Shown here one piece after another: positions 26,787-36,350 of a stretch of 64,000 nucleotides of DNA (positions within the stretch are counted from its first letter, which is position 1; every line of letters begins with the position of its first letter). This stretch comes from Mesorhizobium tamadayense. GTDB lineage: Bacteria; Pseudomonadota; Alphaproteobacteria; Rhizobiales; Rhizobiaceae. A program made the position numbers and the translations under genes. Below the pieces are notes generated by a model. It worked only from the letters and a program-made list of their open reading frames with translations. It was not told the DNA's origin and searched no databases. The stretch is taken from NCBI RefSeq assembly GCF_003863365.1, contig NZ_RQXT01000004.1:124001-188000 (forward strand), read 5' to 3'.

Positions 26787-27986
26787 TCAGGCTCCCTGGC
26801 CGGAGGTGCCGCGCCGGGCAAACCACAGCTTGAGCGCCGTCCAGCCCTCGCTCATGCGGCCGGCGAGGTTAGTCATCCAGTCGGCCCAGGCGGTGGGCAG
26901 TTCCATGCTGCGCGAGGAGACGATGAACCAGATGGAGATCGCCGACGCCACGATCGGAACGGCGTAGACCATATAGGCGTAGTACCAGACCTTGTCGGCC
27001 TTGCCGGCGGCGAAGAAGCCGAGCCAGCGCACGAAAAGGGCGATGGCGATTGCCGTGATCAGCGGATGGATGCGGGCCTCGCGGTGCGAGCGCGCGTCGC
27101 CTGCGACGGCAAGCGCGATCAGCGCGAACACCAGCGAATAGGACCATTCGGAGAAGCGCTGGTCGACCTCGGCCGTGTAGCTGCCCGGATTGCGCTGGTA
27201 CATCCTGTCGTTGGGATCCGGGTTGAGCAGGTATGGCGTCGTCCGGTCCTTGGGCAGCAGCGTGATCTCGTTCGCCGCCGACATGAAGGCCGACAGGTCG
27301 AAGGCGTAGGAGGTGAAGCGGATGACGGAAAGGTCGCCGGTCACCGATTTGCGGTTGATGACGCCGTCATTCATCATCAGCACCTTCTCGTCGCCTTTTT
27401 CGACGATGCTGCCGGTCTTGGCGTAATAGGTGAGGTTGGCGCCTTCTTCGCGCGAATCGGCGACGAAGATGCCGCCGAGCCTGTTGTCGGGGAGCCGTTC
27501 GCCGATCTGCAGGAACAGGCCGTCGTCGATCTTGCGGAACGTGCCTTCCTGGATGATCAGCGATAGAAGGTCGGCGCGCGAGGCCGCCACCAGCTGCCGG
27601 TTCTTTTGCCTGGCATAGGGATCGACGCCATTGTCGACGGCAAAGGAAAAGACGCTGGCCGCCAGCGCCAGCAAAAGGATCGGACGCGCGATCGTCCAGC
27701 GCGAGGCGCCGGCGGCGTTGATCACCGCCAGTTCCGAATCTGTGTTCATGGCGCTCAGCGTCTGCGCCACCGCGACCACCAGCGCGAACGGCACCACGAT
27801 CGGAATGATCGAGGGGATGATCAGGGCCGCGACTTCGAAGAAGGTCAGCGCCGACTGGCCGCTGTCGGTGACGAGGTCGATCTTGGCCAGCACCTGCGTC
27901 GTCCACACGATCGCCAGCGTCCAGACCAGCGCCGCCAGGAACATCGCGGTGGTGCGACGCATGATGTAGCGTTCAACGACCTTCAT
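26787..27986 (-). CDS. lptF: LPS export ABC transporter permease LptF
   Basis: The 399-residue product has the LptF layout of six membrane helices with a central periplasmic domain. Landmarks are MKVVERYIMRR at the start, a NTDSELAVINAAGAS coupling region, and SYTAEVDQRFSEWSYSL before the last helices. It is the first gene of lptF-lptG-lptD-surA-pdxA-rsmA on the minus strand, with a ~420-base gene-free region upstream likely to hold the promoter. In many proteobacteria pepA starts directly on the other side; here MFS and VOC genes intervene. Confidence 0.92.
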   Translation of the reverse strand: MKVVERYIMRRTTAMFLAALVWTLAIVWTTQVLAKIDLVTDSGQSALTFFEVAALIIPSIIPIVVPFALVVAVAQTLSAMNTDSELAVINAAGASRWTIARPILLLALAASVFSFAVDNGVDPYARQKNRQLVAASRADLLSLIIQEGTFRKIDDGLFLQIGERLPDNRLGGIFVADSREEGANLTYYAKTGSIVEKGDEKVLMMNDGVINRKSVTGDLSVIRFTSYAFDLSAFMSAANEITLLPKDRTTPYLLNPDPNDRMYQRNPGSYTAEVDQRFSEWSYSLVFALIALAVAGDARSHREARIHPLITAIAIALFVRWLGFFAAGKADKVWYYAYMVYAVPIVASAISIWFIVSSRSMELPTAWADWMTNLAGRMSEGWTALKLWFARRGTSGQGA

Positions 27987-28413
27987 GAAGGCTTTTCTCG
28001 ATTGTGCCGAACGGCATCATGCCCGCCGACAAGGTAGTCATCCGGTGACGCCCGCACAACCGGGTCCATAGGCGGCTCATCTGGTTCGTCGCCTCCACGC
28101 CACGCGCCCCGGCGCGGCGGAGTCTCCGCGTCAATGGATAAGAAATGCAAAACATTGATGGTTAACAACAGGTTGTGGCATGAAGCTTACAGCTTGCCGC
28201 GACGAATCCTTCGGTGGTTGCAGCGCCGATATAGACAGCGATTTCGGCCAAGTCTTGCCAAATGACAAAAAAATGTCGCGCCGACCGGCCGCGAGGTGCC
28301 GTGAGACAAGGTCCCTGTGCCTGCGAGCATGGCGCGCCCGGCGAAGCTTGCAACCGATATGGCGGCCGTTTCGTTTCAGTCAGGCGGAACGTTCGAACCG
28401 GACCAAGCAATGA
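27987..28413. other. Divergent intergenic region lptF / MFS gene
   Basis: About 427 bases without a supportable gene. They should contain the promoter of the lptF-rsmA operon on the minus strand and the MFS promoter on the plus strand, but I could not pick convincing -35/-10 pairs. A small palindrome acaac-ag-gttgt lies near 28165, with an AT-rich patch around it. Open frames crossing it have no family resemblance. Confidence 0.4.
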
Positions 28414-29619
28414 ATGAACCGGCGTCAAAGATAGACCTTCGCCTGGATTTCCAAAAATACGGTCCTTCTGGCGCTGGCCAGCCTGTTTGCCGACATCTCC
28501 ACGGAGATGCTCTATCCGATCCTGCCGATCTTCCTGACGCAGACCCTGCACGCAAGCGGCAGCGTCGTCGGCCTGGTCGATGGCATCGCCCAGGCGACGC
28601 AGAATATCGTGCAGGGTTTTTCGGGCTGGCTCTCGGACAGGCTTCAGAAGCGCAAGCCGATAGCGCTCGTAGGCTATTTCCTTGCCGCTATCGCCAAGCC
28701 CCTGATCGGCCTTGCCACGGCGTGGCCGATGGTTCTGGGTGCTCGGTTTGGGGACCGGCTCGGCGCCGGGTTCCGGTCGGCTCCGCGCGCCGCGCTCGTT
28801 GCTTCGTCCGTTGCGGAGGAGCACCGCGGCAAGGCATTCGGCCTCGAAGGCATCGGCGACAATCTCGGGGCCTTTCTGGGGCCATTGCTCGCGGTGCTGC
28901 TTCTCGTCTCCCTCAACGTCGACATCCGTTGGATCTTCTATCTTGCGCTGATTCCCGGTCTGCTCGCCTTCCTCATGGTGCTGCTGGTGCGCGAGCAGCA
29001 GTTGGCCGTATCTGCAAAGGCCACGCTGGACGTCAATCTGCGGCGGTTCCCCAAGGCATACTGGACGTACCTCCTGGTGACGGCGCTCTTCGGTATCGGC
29101 AATTCCAGCAATGCGTTCTTGATTTTGCAGACAAAGGATATCGGCGCCTCTTTGGAGGCGACCATTCTTATCTACGCAGGCTTCAATCTCGTTGCAGCGT
29201 TGATCTCCTACCCGGCCGGCCTGCTGTCAGACCGATTCGGCCGCAAGGGCGTGTTGCTGGCGTCTTTCACCATCTTCCTGATCGCCTATGTCGGTTTCGC
29301 GGTGATCCGAAACATCTATCTGATTGGGCTGCTCTTTGCCTTTTACGGGCTCTATCAAGGCATCTTCCGTTCAGTCGGCAAGGCATTCGCCTCGGACTTC
29401 GTGCCGCAGCAGCTGCGTGCCAGCAGCATCGGCTGGTACAGCTCCACTGTCGGCCTGCTGGAACTCATGGCAAGCCTTGTCGCCGGACAGCTCTGGGATC
29501 GTGTCAGCCATGAGGCGGTCTTCGTTTATGGGGCGATCTTTGCCGTGGTCGGCTGTGTCGGCCTGCTTGCGTTGATCCCCTGGCAAACCAATCGTCATCG
29601 CGCGTCGACGGCGTCGTAG
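28414..29619 (+). pseudogene. MFS transporter with an in-frame amber codon near its start
   Basis: From ATG 28507 the frame encodes 370 residues of a major facilitator (12-helix type) with STEMLYPILPIFL, GWLSDRLQKRK-like loops and a second-half GLLSDRFGRKGVL motif. The start at 28507 falls inside helix 1. In the same frame, upstream codons continue the expected helix (FAWISKNTVLLALASLFADI) back to a TAG at 28432. Before it lies a short MNRRQR starting at ATG 28414. One change (for example CAG to TAG) would explain this. Either the gene is dead, or it starts internally and lacks about half of helix 1. Substrate unknown. Confidence 0.6.
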
Positions 29620-29689
29620 AGTCGCGAGACATTGCCGATGGCGGACAGGCTTTGCTACTACGCTGCTCGAACTGAAAGGGTTCCCGGTC

Positions 29690-30067
29690 ATGGCACAGGT
29701 CAGCATTCGCTACATTGTCGATGATGTCGCCGCCTCCATCGCTTTCTATGAAACGCATCTCGGCTTCGCCATCGAACGGGACGCGCGGCCGGCTTTCGCC
29801 TCGGTCACGCGCGGCGACCTGCGGCTTCTGCTCAGCGGGCCAGGCAGCTCCGGCGCAAGGGCGATGCCGGATGGCCGCCGTCCGGTGCCGGGTGGCTGGA
29901 ACCGCATCCTGTTGACCGTGCCGGATCTGAAGGAAGAAGTTGCGCGCCTGAAGAGCGCGGGACTTGTTTTTCGCAACGACATCATCACCGGTGTCGGCGG
30001 CTCGCAAACCTTGCTCGAAGATCCGTCCGGCAACGTGATCGAACTTTTCCAGCCCGCCGGTCACTGA
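29690..30067 (+). CDS. VOC-family (glyoxalase/bleomycin-resistance fold) protein
   Basis: The 125-residue product has the paired beta-alpha-beta-beta-beta modules of the VOC superfamily: IRYIVDDVAASIAFYETHLGF, later WNRILLTVPDLKEEVARLKSAG, and the ending DPSGNVIELFQP with a metal-ligand Glu. Members are small dioxygenases, isomerases or binding proteins; the reaction cannot be told here. It follows the MFS gene on the same strand by 70 bases and is part of the insert between lptF and pepA. The ATG at 29690 follows a weak aagggttccc site. Confidence 0.8.
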   Translation: MAQVSIRYIVDDVAASIAFYETHLGFAIERDARPAFASVTRGDLRLLLSGPGSSGARAMPDGRRPVPGGWNRILLTVPDLKEEVARLKSAGLVFRNDIITGVGGSQTLLEDPSGNVIELFQPAGH

Positions 30068-30238
30068 CCGCAAAGCCATGCGCCGGCAAGCGCACCGGCA
30101 CAAGGATGGCGAAAAGATAAACAAAATCAGCGTGCTGAAAAAGGGGATGGTATTTCCGTTTGGAAAACGACCAAATATCACTCTCCGAGTCTTTAACGCT
30201 TCCCAAGCAACCTACGCCGTTCCCGAAAGCAGGATCTG

Positions 30239-31765
30239 ATGAATTCGAGACCTTCGATTGCCTTCGCCAAATTCGCCGCGCCGAAAAAAGGCAGCGTCTT
30301 CGTGCTTGCGGCCGACGGCGGCGGTCTCGGCGAGGCCGCGAAGGCCTGCGACCCGGCCGGCGCGCTGGCGCGCGCGTTTCCTGTCGCCGATTTCTCCGGC
30401 AAGCTCGCAAACTCGGCGGAAGTGCTGGCGCCGGAAGGGACGTCGGTCGACCGGCTGGTGGCGATCGGCGCCGGCAAGGTCGCAAGCCTCGACGATCACG
30501 CTTGGCTGAAGATCGGCGGCGCCGTTGCCGCCGCGCTGCGCAAGGCCGCCGAAGTCGCCGTGATCCTGGACCTGCCGGAGCTTCAGCCGGACGGCCGGCA
30601 GGCGGCGAACCTCGCCGCCGGCATTCTTCTGCGCAGCTACGGCTTCGACAAGTACAAGACCAGGAAGGACAAGGAAGAGGGCCAGTCGGACGCAAGGGCG
30701 GCGGGGGCCAAAAAGGCCGAAGCGGCGAAGCCCGCCAAGGTGACCATCCACTGCGCCGACCCGTCCGCCGCCAAGAAGGCCTTCGCCGGTGAAGAGGCCG
30801 TCATCGACGGCGTGCTGCTCGCGCGCGATCTCGTCAACGAGCCGGCAAATGCGCTTGGGCCGGTCGAGTTCGCCGCCCGCGCGAAGGAACTGGAAGCCCT
30901 CGGCGTCGAGGTCGAGGTTCTGACCGAGAAGGAGATGAAGAAGCTCGGCATGGGTTCGCTGCTTGGCGTCGCGCAAGGCTCGCCGCGCGGCGCCCGCATC
31001 GCCGTCATGCAATGGAAGGGCGGAAAGGCCAAGGACGCGCCGATCGCCTTCATCGGCAAGGGTGTCACCTTCGACACCGGCGGCAATTCGATGAAGCCGG
31101 CCTCGGGCATGGAGGACATGAAGGGCGACATGGGAGGTGCCGCCGCCGTCACCGGGCTGATGCATGCGCTCGCCGCGCGCAAGGCCAAGGCCAACGTGGT
31201 CGGCGTCATCGGCCTGGTCGAGAACGCCGTCGACGGCCACGCGCAGCGCCCTGGCGACATCGTCACCTCGATGTCGGGCCAGACTATCGAGGTGCTGAAC
31301 ACGGACGCGGAAGGGCGCCTGGTGCTCGCCGACGCGCTCTGGTTCACCAACGACCGCTTCAAGCCGAAACTCATGGTCAATCTGGCGACGCTGACCGGCG
31401 CCATCATGGTCGCGCTCGGCCAGCATTATGCGGGCCTGTTTTCCAACAATGACGAGCTGGCGGACAGGCTGACCGGCGCCGGCCAGGCGACGCAGGAGCG
31501 GCTCTGGCGCATGCCGTTAGGGGCCGAATACGACAAGCTGATCGAATCCAAGAACGCCGACATGAAGAACATCGGCGGCCGCTATGGCGGCGCCATCATC
31601 GCCGCGCAGTTCCTGCAGCGTTTCGTCAAGGACACGCCCTGGGCGCATCTCGACATTGCCGGCACCGCGATGGGCGCGCCGGCGAGCGAGATCAACCAGT
31701 CCTGGGGCTCGGGCTTCGGCGTCAGGCTGCTCGATAGGCTGGTGCGCGACCACTACGAGGGATAG
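30239..31765 (+). CDS. pepA: Leucyl aminopeptidase
   Basis: The 508-residue M17 metallopeptidase has a variable N-terminal domain and a conserved catalytic domain: [41 protein letters not shown] with metal and catalytic residues, and the signature NTDAEGRL at about 354-361. It removes N-terminal residues from peptides in the cytoplasm and is hexameric. A Lys/Glu/Ala-rich insertion at about 140-165 lies in the less conserved half. It precedes holC by 9 bases, the conserved pepA-holC pairing. Confidence 0.95.
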   Translation: MNSRPSIAFAKFAAPKKGSVFVLAADGGGLGEAAKACDPAGALARAFPVADFSGKLANSAEVLAPEGTSVDRLVAIGAGKVASLDDHAWLKIGGAVAAALRKAAEVAVILDLPELQPDGRQAANLAAGILLRSYGFDKYKTRKDKEEGQSDARAAGAKKAEAAKPAKVTIHCADPSAAKKAFAGEEAVIDGVLLARDLVNEPANALGPVEFAARAKELEALGVEVEVLTEKEMKKLGMGSLLGVAQGSPRGARIAVMQWKGGKAKDAPIAFIGKGVTFDTGGNSMKPASGMEDMKGDMGGAAAVTGLMHALAARKAKANVVGVIGLVENAVDGHAQRPGDIVTSMSGQTIEVLNTDAEGRLVLADALWFTNDRFKPKLMVNLATLTGAIMVALGQHYAGLFSNNDELADRLTGAGQATQERLWRMPLGAEYDKLIESKNADMKNIGGRYGGAIIAAQFLQRFVKDTPWAHLDIAGTAMGAPASEINQSWGSGFGVRLLDRLVRDHYEG

Positions 31766-31774
31766 GCTTTCGCG

Positions 31775-32224
31775 ATGGCCGACATCCTGTTCTACCATTT
31801 GACGGAATCGACGCTGGAGGAGGCGCTGCCGGGGCTGCTCGAGCGCAGCGTGGAGCGCGGCTGGCGCGCCGTCGTGCAGACCGGAACCGAGGAGCGGCGC
31901 GATGCGCTCGACCAGCAGCTGTGGACGTTCCGCGACGATTCCTTCCTGGCGCATGCCACCGACCGCGAGGCCCATCCGGCCGAGCAGCCGATCCTGCTCA
32001 CGACGGGGCAGGGCAACGCGAACGCCGCCCAGATCCGCTTCCTCGTCGATGGCGCAGCGCCGCCAAAGCTTTCGGGCTACGAGCGCGCCGTCTTCCTGTT
32101 CGATGGCCATGATGCTGCGCAGCTCGAAGGCGCGCGGACGCATTGGAAGACGATGAAGGAAGCCGGCCACACCGTGACCTACTGGCAGCAGACGCCCGAC
32201 CGGCGCTGGGAGCGCAAGGCGTGA
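31775..32224 (+). CDS. holC: DNA polymerase III chi subunit
   Basis: The 149-residue product matches the chi family: ILFYHLTESTLEEALPGLLERSVERGWRAVV, then EERRDALDQQLWTFRDDSFLAH and HTVTYWQQ near the end. Chi links the clamp loader to single-stranded DNA-binding protein during replication. Placement after pepA supports the call. Its last 46 bases overlap, tail to tail, the end of the convergent LysR gene. Confidence 0.92.
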   Translation: MADILFYHLTESTLEEALPGLLERSVERGWRAVVQTGTEERRDALDQQLWTFRDDSFLAHATDREAHPAEQPILLTTGQGNANAAQIRFLVDGAAPPKLSGYERAVFLFDGHDAAQLEGARTHWKTMKEAGHTVTYWQQTPDRRWERKA

Positions 32225-33141
32225 CGATCGTGGCGTCGATCTTCAAGGCGCATCCCGTGCCTGCGTCTCAAGATATAGCGCCACAGCGCCTCGGCCACCG
32301 GCCCGTGCGGCCGGTCCCGCCGGCGCACCGCCGCAACCATCTCGGTACGGCCGGGAATATGTTTTCCGGCGATCGAGATCAGCCGCCCATCGCTAAGTTC
32401 ATCCTGGATCAGCCACTCGGGCAGATGACCCCAGGCCAGCCCGTGCAGGATCAGCTCCTTCTTCATCATATGATCCGGCGTCGAGCAGGAATGCGCGCCG
32501 TCGAGGACGAAAAAGTTCTCCGTCGACGGATGCCGCGCCGTGTCGCGGATCACGCACTGGGTGAACGGGCGCATCGCCTCAGGCGTGATTTCGCGCGTGC
32601 CTTGGAAGGGCAGGAACCTCGGCGCCACCACCGGAACGAAGGCGACCTGGCAGAGATCGATCCGCTCGAGACGCGGATCGGACGGATTGGCGCGATGGAA
32701 GATGAGATCGGCGTCGGACTCCATCAGCCGTTCGACCGGTCCACTGATCGCCTCATATTCCAGATGCAGGCGCGTGCGGGTCCGCTCGGCGAAGAAGCGG
32801 CTGAGCAGGCCGAGTATCCTTGGCCTCGGGCAAACATCGCCCATGACGACGCGCAGGATGGTTTCCTCGCCGCTCGCCAACTGCCCGGCATAACTCTGGA
32901 GATGTTCGAGCTCGCGCAGCGCCAGCCGGGCGCGGGCATGGAACTGGCGGCCTTCATCCGTCAGGCTCACCCGATATCCGCCGCGGTCGAGCAGCGTCAG
33001 GCCGAGCTGCGCTTCCAGCCGCGCGACGGCCGCGAAGACGGATGGATGCGTCCGATTCAAGGCAATGGCCGCGGCCTGGAAGCTGCCCTCGGTAACGACG
33101 GCATCGAAACACCTGAGATCGTGGAGCTTCAGGCCGTCCAT
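32179..33141 (-). CDS. LysR-family transcriptional regulator
   Basis: The 320-residue product has an N-terminal winged helix-turn-helix (LKLHDLRCFDAVVTEGSFQAAAIALNRTHPSVF in parts, residues ~4-40) and an effector-binding domain. The last ~30 residues are Arg-rich and unlike the family, since the frame runs 46 bases into the antisense of holC before meeting a stop. This suggests the original stop was lost or the gene was joined to holC. It is divergent from the PcaD-like hydrolase gene, its probable target. Confidence 0.88.
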   Translation of the reverse strand: MDGLKLHDLRCFDAVVTEGSFQAAAIALNRTHPSVFAAVARLEAQLGLTLLDRGGYRVSLTDEGRQFHARARLALRELEHLQSYAGQLASGEETILRVVMGDVCPRPRILGLLSRFFAERTRTRLHLEYEAISGPVERLMESDADLIFHRANPSDPRLERIDLCQVAFVPVVAPRFLPFQGTREITPEAMRPFTQCVIRDTARHPSTENFFVLDGAHSCSTPDHMMKKELILHGLAWGHLPEWLIQDELSDGRLISIAGKHIPGRTEMVAAVRRRDRPHGPVAEALWRYILRRRHGMRLEDRRHDRHALRSQRRSGVCCQ

Positions 33142-33260
33142 TGTTGATGTCTCCTACAGAGATATTCCATTCATAGTAATTTCCTTCGATAATCTCCAGG
33201 CCTAGCTTCCTCGTTAAAACGACGGCGGGAAACCTCTCGCCAGAGCAGATGAGGACCAAA
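33142..33260. promoter_or_regulatory. Divergent control region, LysR and hydrolase genes
   Basis: This ~120-base divergent region is AT-richer than its surroundings (attccattcatagtaatttcc). It is the expected site of a LysR-type binding sequence, but no single T-N11-A palindrome stands out enough to name. Confidence 0.35.
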
Positions 33261-34067
33261 ATGACTGACACGCTTCATTTCGCGGCAGGCGACGGCGCCC
33301 GCGTCGCCTACAGGCTGGACGGCCCGGAAGACCGGCCAGTGCTTATGCTTTCCAACTCCATCGCCACGACTTTCCATATGTGGGACGGGCAGGTTGCGGA
33401 ACTCGCCAAATCATTCCGGGTGCTGCGTTACGATTTTCGCGGCCATGGCGGTTCCGACGCGCCGGCCGGCGCCTATTCGCTCGACCGTCTGGGCCGCGAT
33501 GTGCTCGAGCTGCTCGATTTCCTCGGGATCGACCGCGTGCATTTCCTGGGACTGTCGCTGGGCGGCTTCGTTGGCCAGTGGCTGGGCATCCATGCGCCGG
33601 AGCGCATCGAGCGGCTGATTCTCTCCAACACCTCGCCGCATCTCGGGCCGGCGTCCTATTTCGACGGGCAGATCCGCAGCGTGCTTGCGGCGCGCGACCT
33701 GTCGGCGACGGCCGACATGTTCATGCACAACTGGTTCCCAGCCTCGATGCTTGCCGGCCGGAACGAGACGGTCGAGCAATTCCATGCCGCGATCCTCACC
33801 ATGTCGCCGCAAGGGCTCGCGGGGTGCTTCGCCTCGGTGCGCGACGCCGATCTGCGTCGCCCGATCTCGCTGATCACCGCGCCGACGCTGGTCATCGGCG
33901 GTGTTGACGACAAGGTGACGTTGGCAAGCCACAGCCAGGCGATCGCCGCGGCAATTCCCGGCGCCGAGCTTGTGCTGCTTCCCGGCGTCCATCTGCTCAA
34001 CGTTGAGAGGCCGGCGGAGTTCATGGACGCGGTGATGGGCTTTCTTGGTGTGGAACAGGAACGTTAA
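33261..34067 (+). CDS. PcaD-like alpha/beta hydrolase
   Basis: The 268-residue product has the alpha/beta hydrolase layout: oxyanion region LSNSIATTFHMWDGQV, DFRGHGGSD, nucleophile motif GLSLGG with Ser99, Asp in IGGVDDKVT and His in GVHLLNVE. It most resembles 3-oxoadipate enol-lactonases (PcaD), which act in the beta-ketoadipate pathway. No other pca genes are in the window, so the substrate may differ. I chose the ATG at 33261 over one 12 bases earlier. It is divergent from a LysR gene that probably controls it. Confidence 0.75.
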   Translation: MTDTLHFAAGDGARVAYRLDGPEDRPVLMLSNSIATTFHMWDGQVAELAKSFRVLRYDFRGHGGSDAPAGAYSLDRLGRDVLELLDFLGIDRVHFLGLSLGGFVGQWLGIHAPERIERLILSNTSPHLGPASYFDGQIRSVLAARDLSATADMFMHNWFPASMLAGRNETVEQFHAAILTMSPQGLAGCFASVRDADLRRPISLITAPTLVIGGVDDKVTLASHSQAIAAAIPGAELVLLPGVHLLNVERPAEFMDAVMGFLGVEQER

Positions 34068-34084
34068 GCATCAATTGGAAACGT

Positions 34085-34266
34085 CGGCGCCGCCCCCCTC
34101 CGCCTGCCGGTGCCTTCTCCCCGTATATTGACGGGGAGAAGAGGCTTGCCGCGGCCGCGGCGCCATTCTTGCGACGCCGGCGATTGGCGAAACCGCCGAT
34201 GAAGCGTCTTTCTCCCCGTCACTATACGGGGAGAAATGCCCGGCAGGGCAATGAGGGGCGGCGCCG
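34085..34266. repeat. 182-bp composite palindromic repeat with two hairpins
   Basis: Two strong stem-loops, cttctccccgt-atattg-acggggagaag (34114-34141) and tttctccccgt...acggggagaaa (34209-34236), lie inside outer arms that also pair: cggcgccgccccc at the left and ggggcggcgccg at the right. It looks like a BIME/REP-type rhizobial repeat. It fills most of the ~307-base gap between the hydrolase gene and the ketosynthase cluster and may stop read-through or stabilise RNA. The remaining bases show no gene. Confidence 0.7.
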
Positions 34267-34374
34267 ATCTGCGATAAGTAAGCGCGCTTCGATCAGACAG
34301 TTTTGTCCGTGGTCACCATCGCACCTGATCCGCTTTTGGTTTAGATAGACGCGAGTTCACGCATTGGGGGGAGG

Positions 34375-35364
34375 ATGCGGATCAGGATCGTCGGAACCGG
34401 CAGGGCGGTGCCGGCCCAATGCATCACCACAGGCGCGCTGGAGGAGAAGCTGGGCCTTGGCCGCGGCGCGCTCGAAGCAGCCACCGGTGTCATCGAGCGC
34501 TATGTCTGCGAGGCCGAATCGCAGATCGATCTTGCCTGTACCGCTGCGCGTCTTGCGCTTGAAGATGCCGGGCTTGGTCCCGGCGACATCGATCTGATCA
34601 TCGGCGGTTGTGGCGTGCCTTACCAGCCGCTGCCGGCGACCGCGCCGCTGGTCATGCAGCGCCTCAGCCTTGCCGACGGTTCGGCCGCCGCTTTCGACGT
34701 CAACAGCACTTGCCTCAGCTTCCTCACCGCCTTCGAGACCGCCGGCCGTATGATCGGGGCCGGGCAAGGCGAGACGGCGCTGGTGTTCTCCTCGGAAGTC
34801 GCCTCGCGCGCGCTGCCGTGGCGGGACGCGCCGGAGGTCGCGGCCCTCTTCGGCGACGGCGCGGCGGCGACCGTGCTGCGCAGGGCCGGGCCTGGCGGGG
34901 GCAGGGTGGCAGCGAGCCTGATGCGCACCTATCCGTCGGCCTGGGAGGCATGTGGGATCGGTTCAGGCGGCACGCGTTTCGATTTCCTCAAGCAGCCGGA
35001 GGAGTTCGCCCGCCACAGCCTGTTCCACATGGACGGCAAGGAGCTGTTCCGCCTGACCTCGCGCCATTTCAACGGTTTCGTTGCTGCCTTGCTGGAACGC
35101 GCCGGCTGGACGCATGACGACGTCGACCTCGTCGTGCCGCATCAGGCGAGCCCGTTCGCGCTTGCGCATATGGCGCGCCAGACCGGTTTCGTGCCGGAAA
35201 AGTTGGTCGACATCGCTGCCCGCTTCGGCAACCAGATCGCTGCCTCCATTCCCTTCGCGCTCGATGTCGCGCGCCGCGACGGCCGAGTGGCGCCCGGCAT
35301 GAAGCTGCTGTTCCTTGGCACCTCCGCCGGCGTGTCGTTCGGCGGCATGGCGCTGGAAGCCTGA
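34375..35364 (+). CDS. FabH/OleA-like 3-oxoacyl-ACP synthase III
   Basis: The 329-residue thiolase-fold enzyme has active-site Cys113 in NSTCLSF, His256 in VVPHQAS and Asn286 in FGNQIAAS, the full KAS III triad. It would condense an acyl thioester with malonyl-ACP or another acyl thioester. It is not in the fatty acid cluster (7.2-11.5 kb) but begins a six-gene operon with an OleD-like reductase and an adenylating enzyme, which suggests secondary metabolism. Specificity (FabH- or OleA-type) is not settled by eye. The ATG at 34375 follows a very strong GGGGGGAGG. Confidence 0.82.
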   Translation: MRIRIVGTGRAVPAQCITTGALEEKLGLGRGALEAATGVIERYVCEAESQIDLACTAARLALEDAGLGPGDIDLIIGGCGVPYQPLPATAPLVMQRLSLADGSAAAFDVNSTCLSFLTAFETAGRMIGAGQGETALVFSSEVASRALPWRDAPEVAALFGDGAAATVLRRAGPGGGRVAASLMRTYPSAWEACGIGSGGTRFDFLKQPEEFARHSLFHMDGKELFRLTSRHFNGFVAALLERAGWTHDDVDLVVPHQASPFALAHMARQTGFVPEKLVDIAARFGNQIAASIPFALDVARRDGRVAPGMKLLFLGTSAGVSFGGMALEA

Positions 35365-35366
35365 CG

Positions 35367-36350
35367 ATGGTCGTGCTCGTCACCGGCGCCAGTGGTTTTT
35401 TGGGCTCCCATGTGCTCGAGCGGCTGGCGGCAACGGGCGCGCCCGCACTCAGCCTCGGCCGTGACCCCGAACGTTGCGATGCGCTGGAACGGGCAGGTCA
35501 CGCCGTGATCCGCCAAGACCTGGGGCAGCCGCTGAGCTCGGAGCTCGATCTGCGCCTCGGCAAGGTAGGAAGGATCATCCACTGCGCCGCGCTGTCTTCG
35601 CCTTTCGGCCGGCTGCAGGATTTCGTGGCAGCCAATGTCGCGGCGACGCGGAACCTCCTCAACTTCGCGACGCGGCAAGGGATCAGCCGCTTCGTGCAGA
35701 TCTCCAGCCCGTCCGTCTGCTTTGCCTTTCGCGACCAGCTCGGCCTGACCGAGGACATGGCTTTGCCCGACCCTGTCAACCATTATGCCCGCACCAAGCG
35801 CGAGGCGGAGAAGCTCGTGCTTGCCGCGCCTGCGGTCCATCCAGTGGTGCTGAGGCCACGTGGCATTTACGGCGCCGGCGACCGCGCCTTGCTGCCGCGC
35901 CTCATCAAGGCGGCGAAAAGCCGGCCGCTGCCGCTGTTTCGCGGCGGCCGGGCTGCGATCGATCTCACCCATGTCGACGATGTCGTCGATGCGGTCATGG
36001 CCGCGCTCGCGGCGCCCAAGGAAGCCGAAGGCCAGATCTTCAACATCTCCGGCGGCGAGGTTTTGCCGGTGCGCCGCATCGCCGACGAGGCCTGCGCCCG
36101 CGCCGGTCTCACAGTGCGCTGGCGGCCGATGCCTTTGCTGCCGGCTATGCTTGCGGCCGGCCTGATGGAGGCAGTCGCTATCCGGCTGCCCGGCCGGCCC
36201 GAGCCACCGGTCACCCGCTACGGGCTCGGCCTCTTCGCCTATGCCCAGAGCCTGGATCTCTCCATGGCGAGACGCGTGCTCGGCTGGACGCCAAAAATCT
36301 CTTTCGAGGAGGGACTCGACCGCACCTTCGCCGGCGGACGTCCGGCATGA
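35367..36350 (+). CDS. OleD-like NAD(P)-dependent reductase/epimerase
   Basis: The 327-residue extended short-chain dehydrogenase has the Rossmann motif TGASGFLGSHV near 6-16 and a Tyr140-x3-Lys144 catalytic pair, with a Ser in QISSPS. It resembles the 3-beta-hydroxysteroid dehydrogenase/OleD group, which reduces 3-oxo groups on long acyl chains. It starts two bases after the ketosynthase stop, so it probably reduces that enzyme's beta-keto product. Its stop overlaps the next start (ATGA). Confidence 0.8.
   Translation: MVVLVTGASGFLGSHVLERLAATGAPALSLGRDPERCDALERAGHAVIRQDLGQPLSSELDLRLGKVGRIIHCAALSSPFGRLQDFVAANVAATRNLLNFATRQGISRFVQISSPSVCFAFRDQLGLTEDMALPDPVNHYARTKREAEKLVLAAPAVHPVVLRPRGIYGAGDRALLPRLIKAAKSRPLPLFRGGRAAIDLTHVDDVVDAVMAALAAPKEAEGQIFNISGGEVLPVRRIADEACARAGLTVRWRPMPLLPAMLAAGLMEAVAIRLPGRPEPPVTRYGLGLFAYAQSLDLSMARRVLGWTPKISFEEGLDRTFAGGRPA

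Noticed and set aside
28317..29513. 398-codon frame overlapping the MFS gene
   Set aside because: Arg/Ala/Gly-rich shadow; membrane helices and MFS motifs are all in the other frame.
33142..33260. A specific LysR binding palindrome
   Set aside because: Several T-N11-A matches occur by chance in AT-rich DNA; none is clearly symmetrical enough to name.
35474..36346. Upstream half of a 568-codon frame that contains the MBL gene
   Set aside because: This half overlaps the OleD-like gene in another frame and has no MBL content; the MBL gene starts at 36347.
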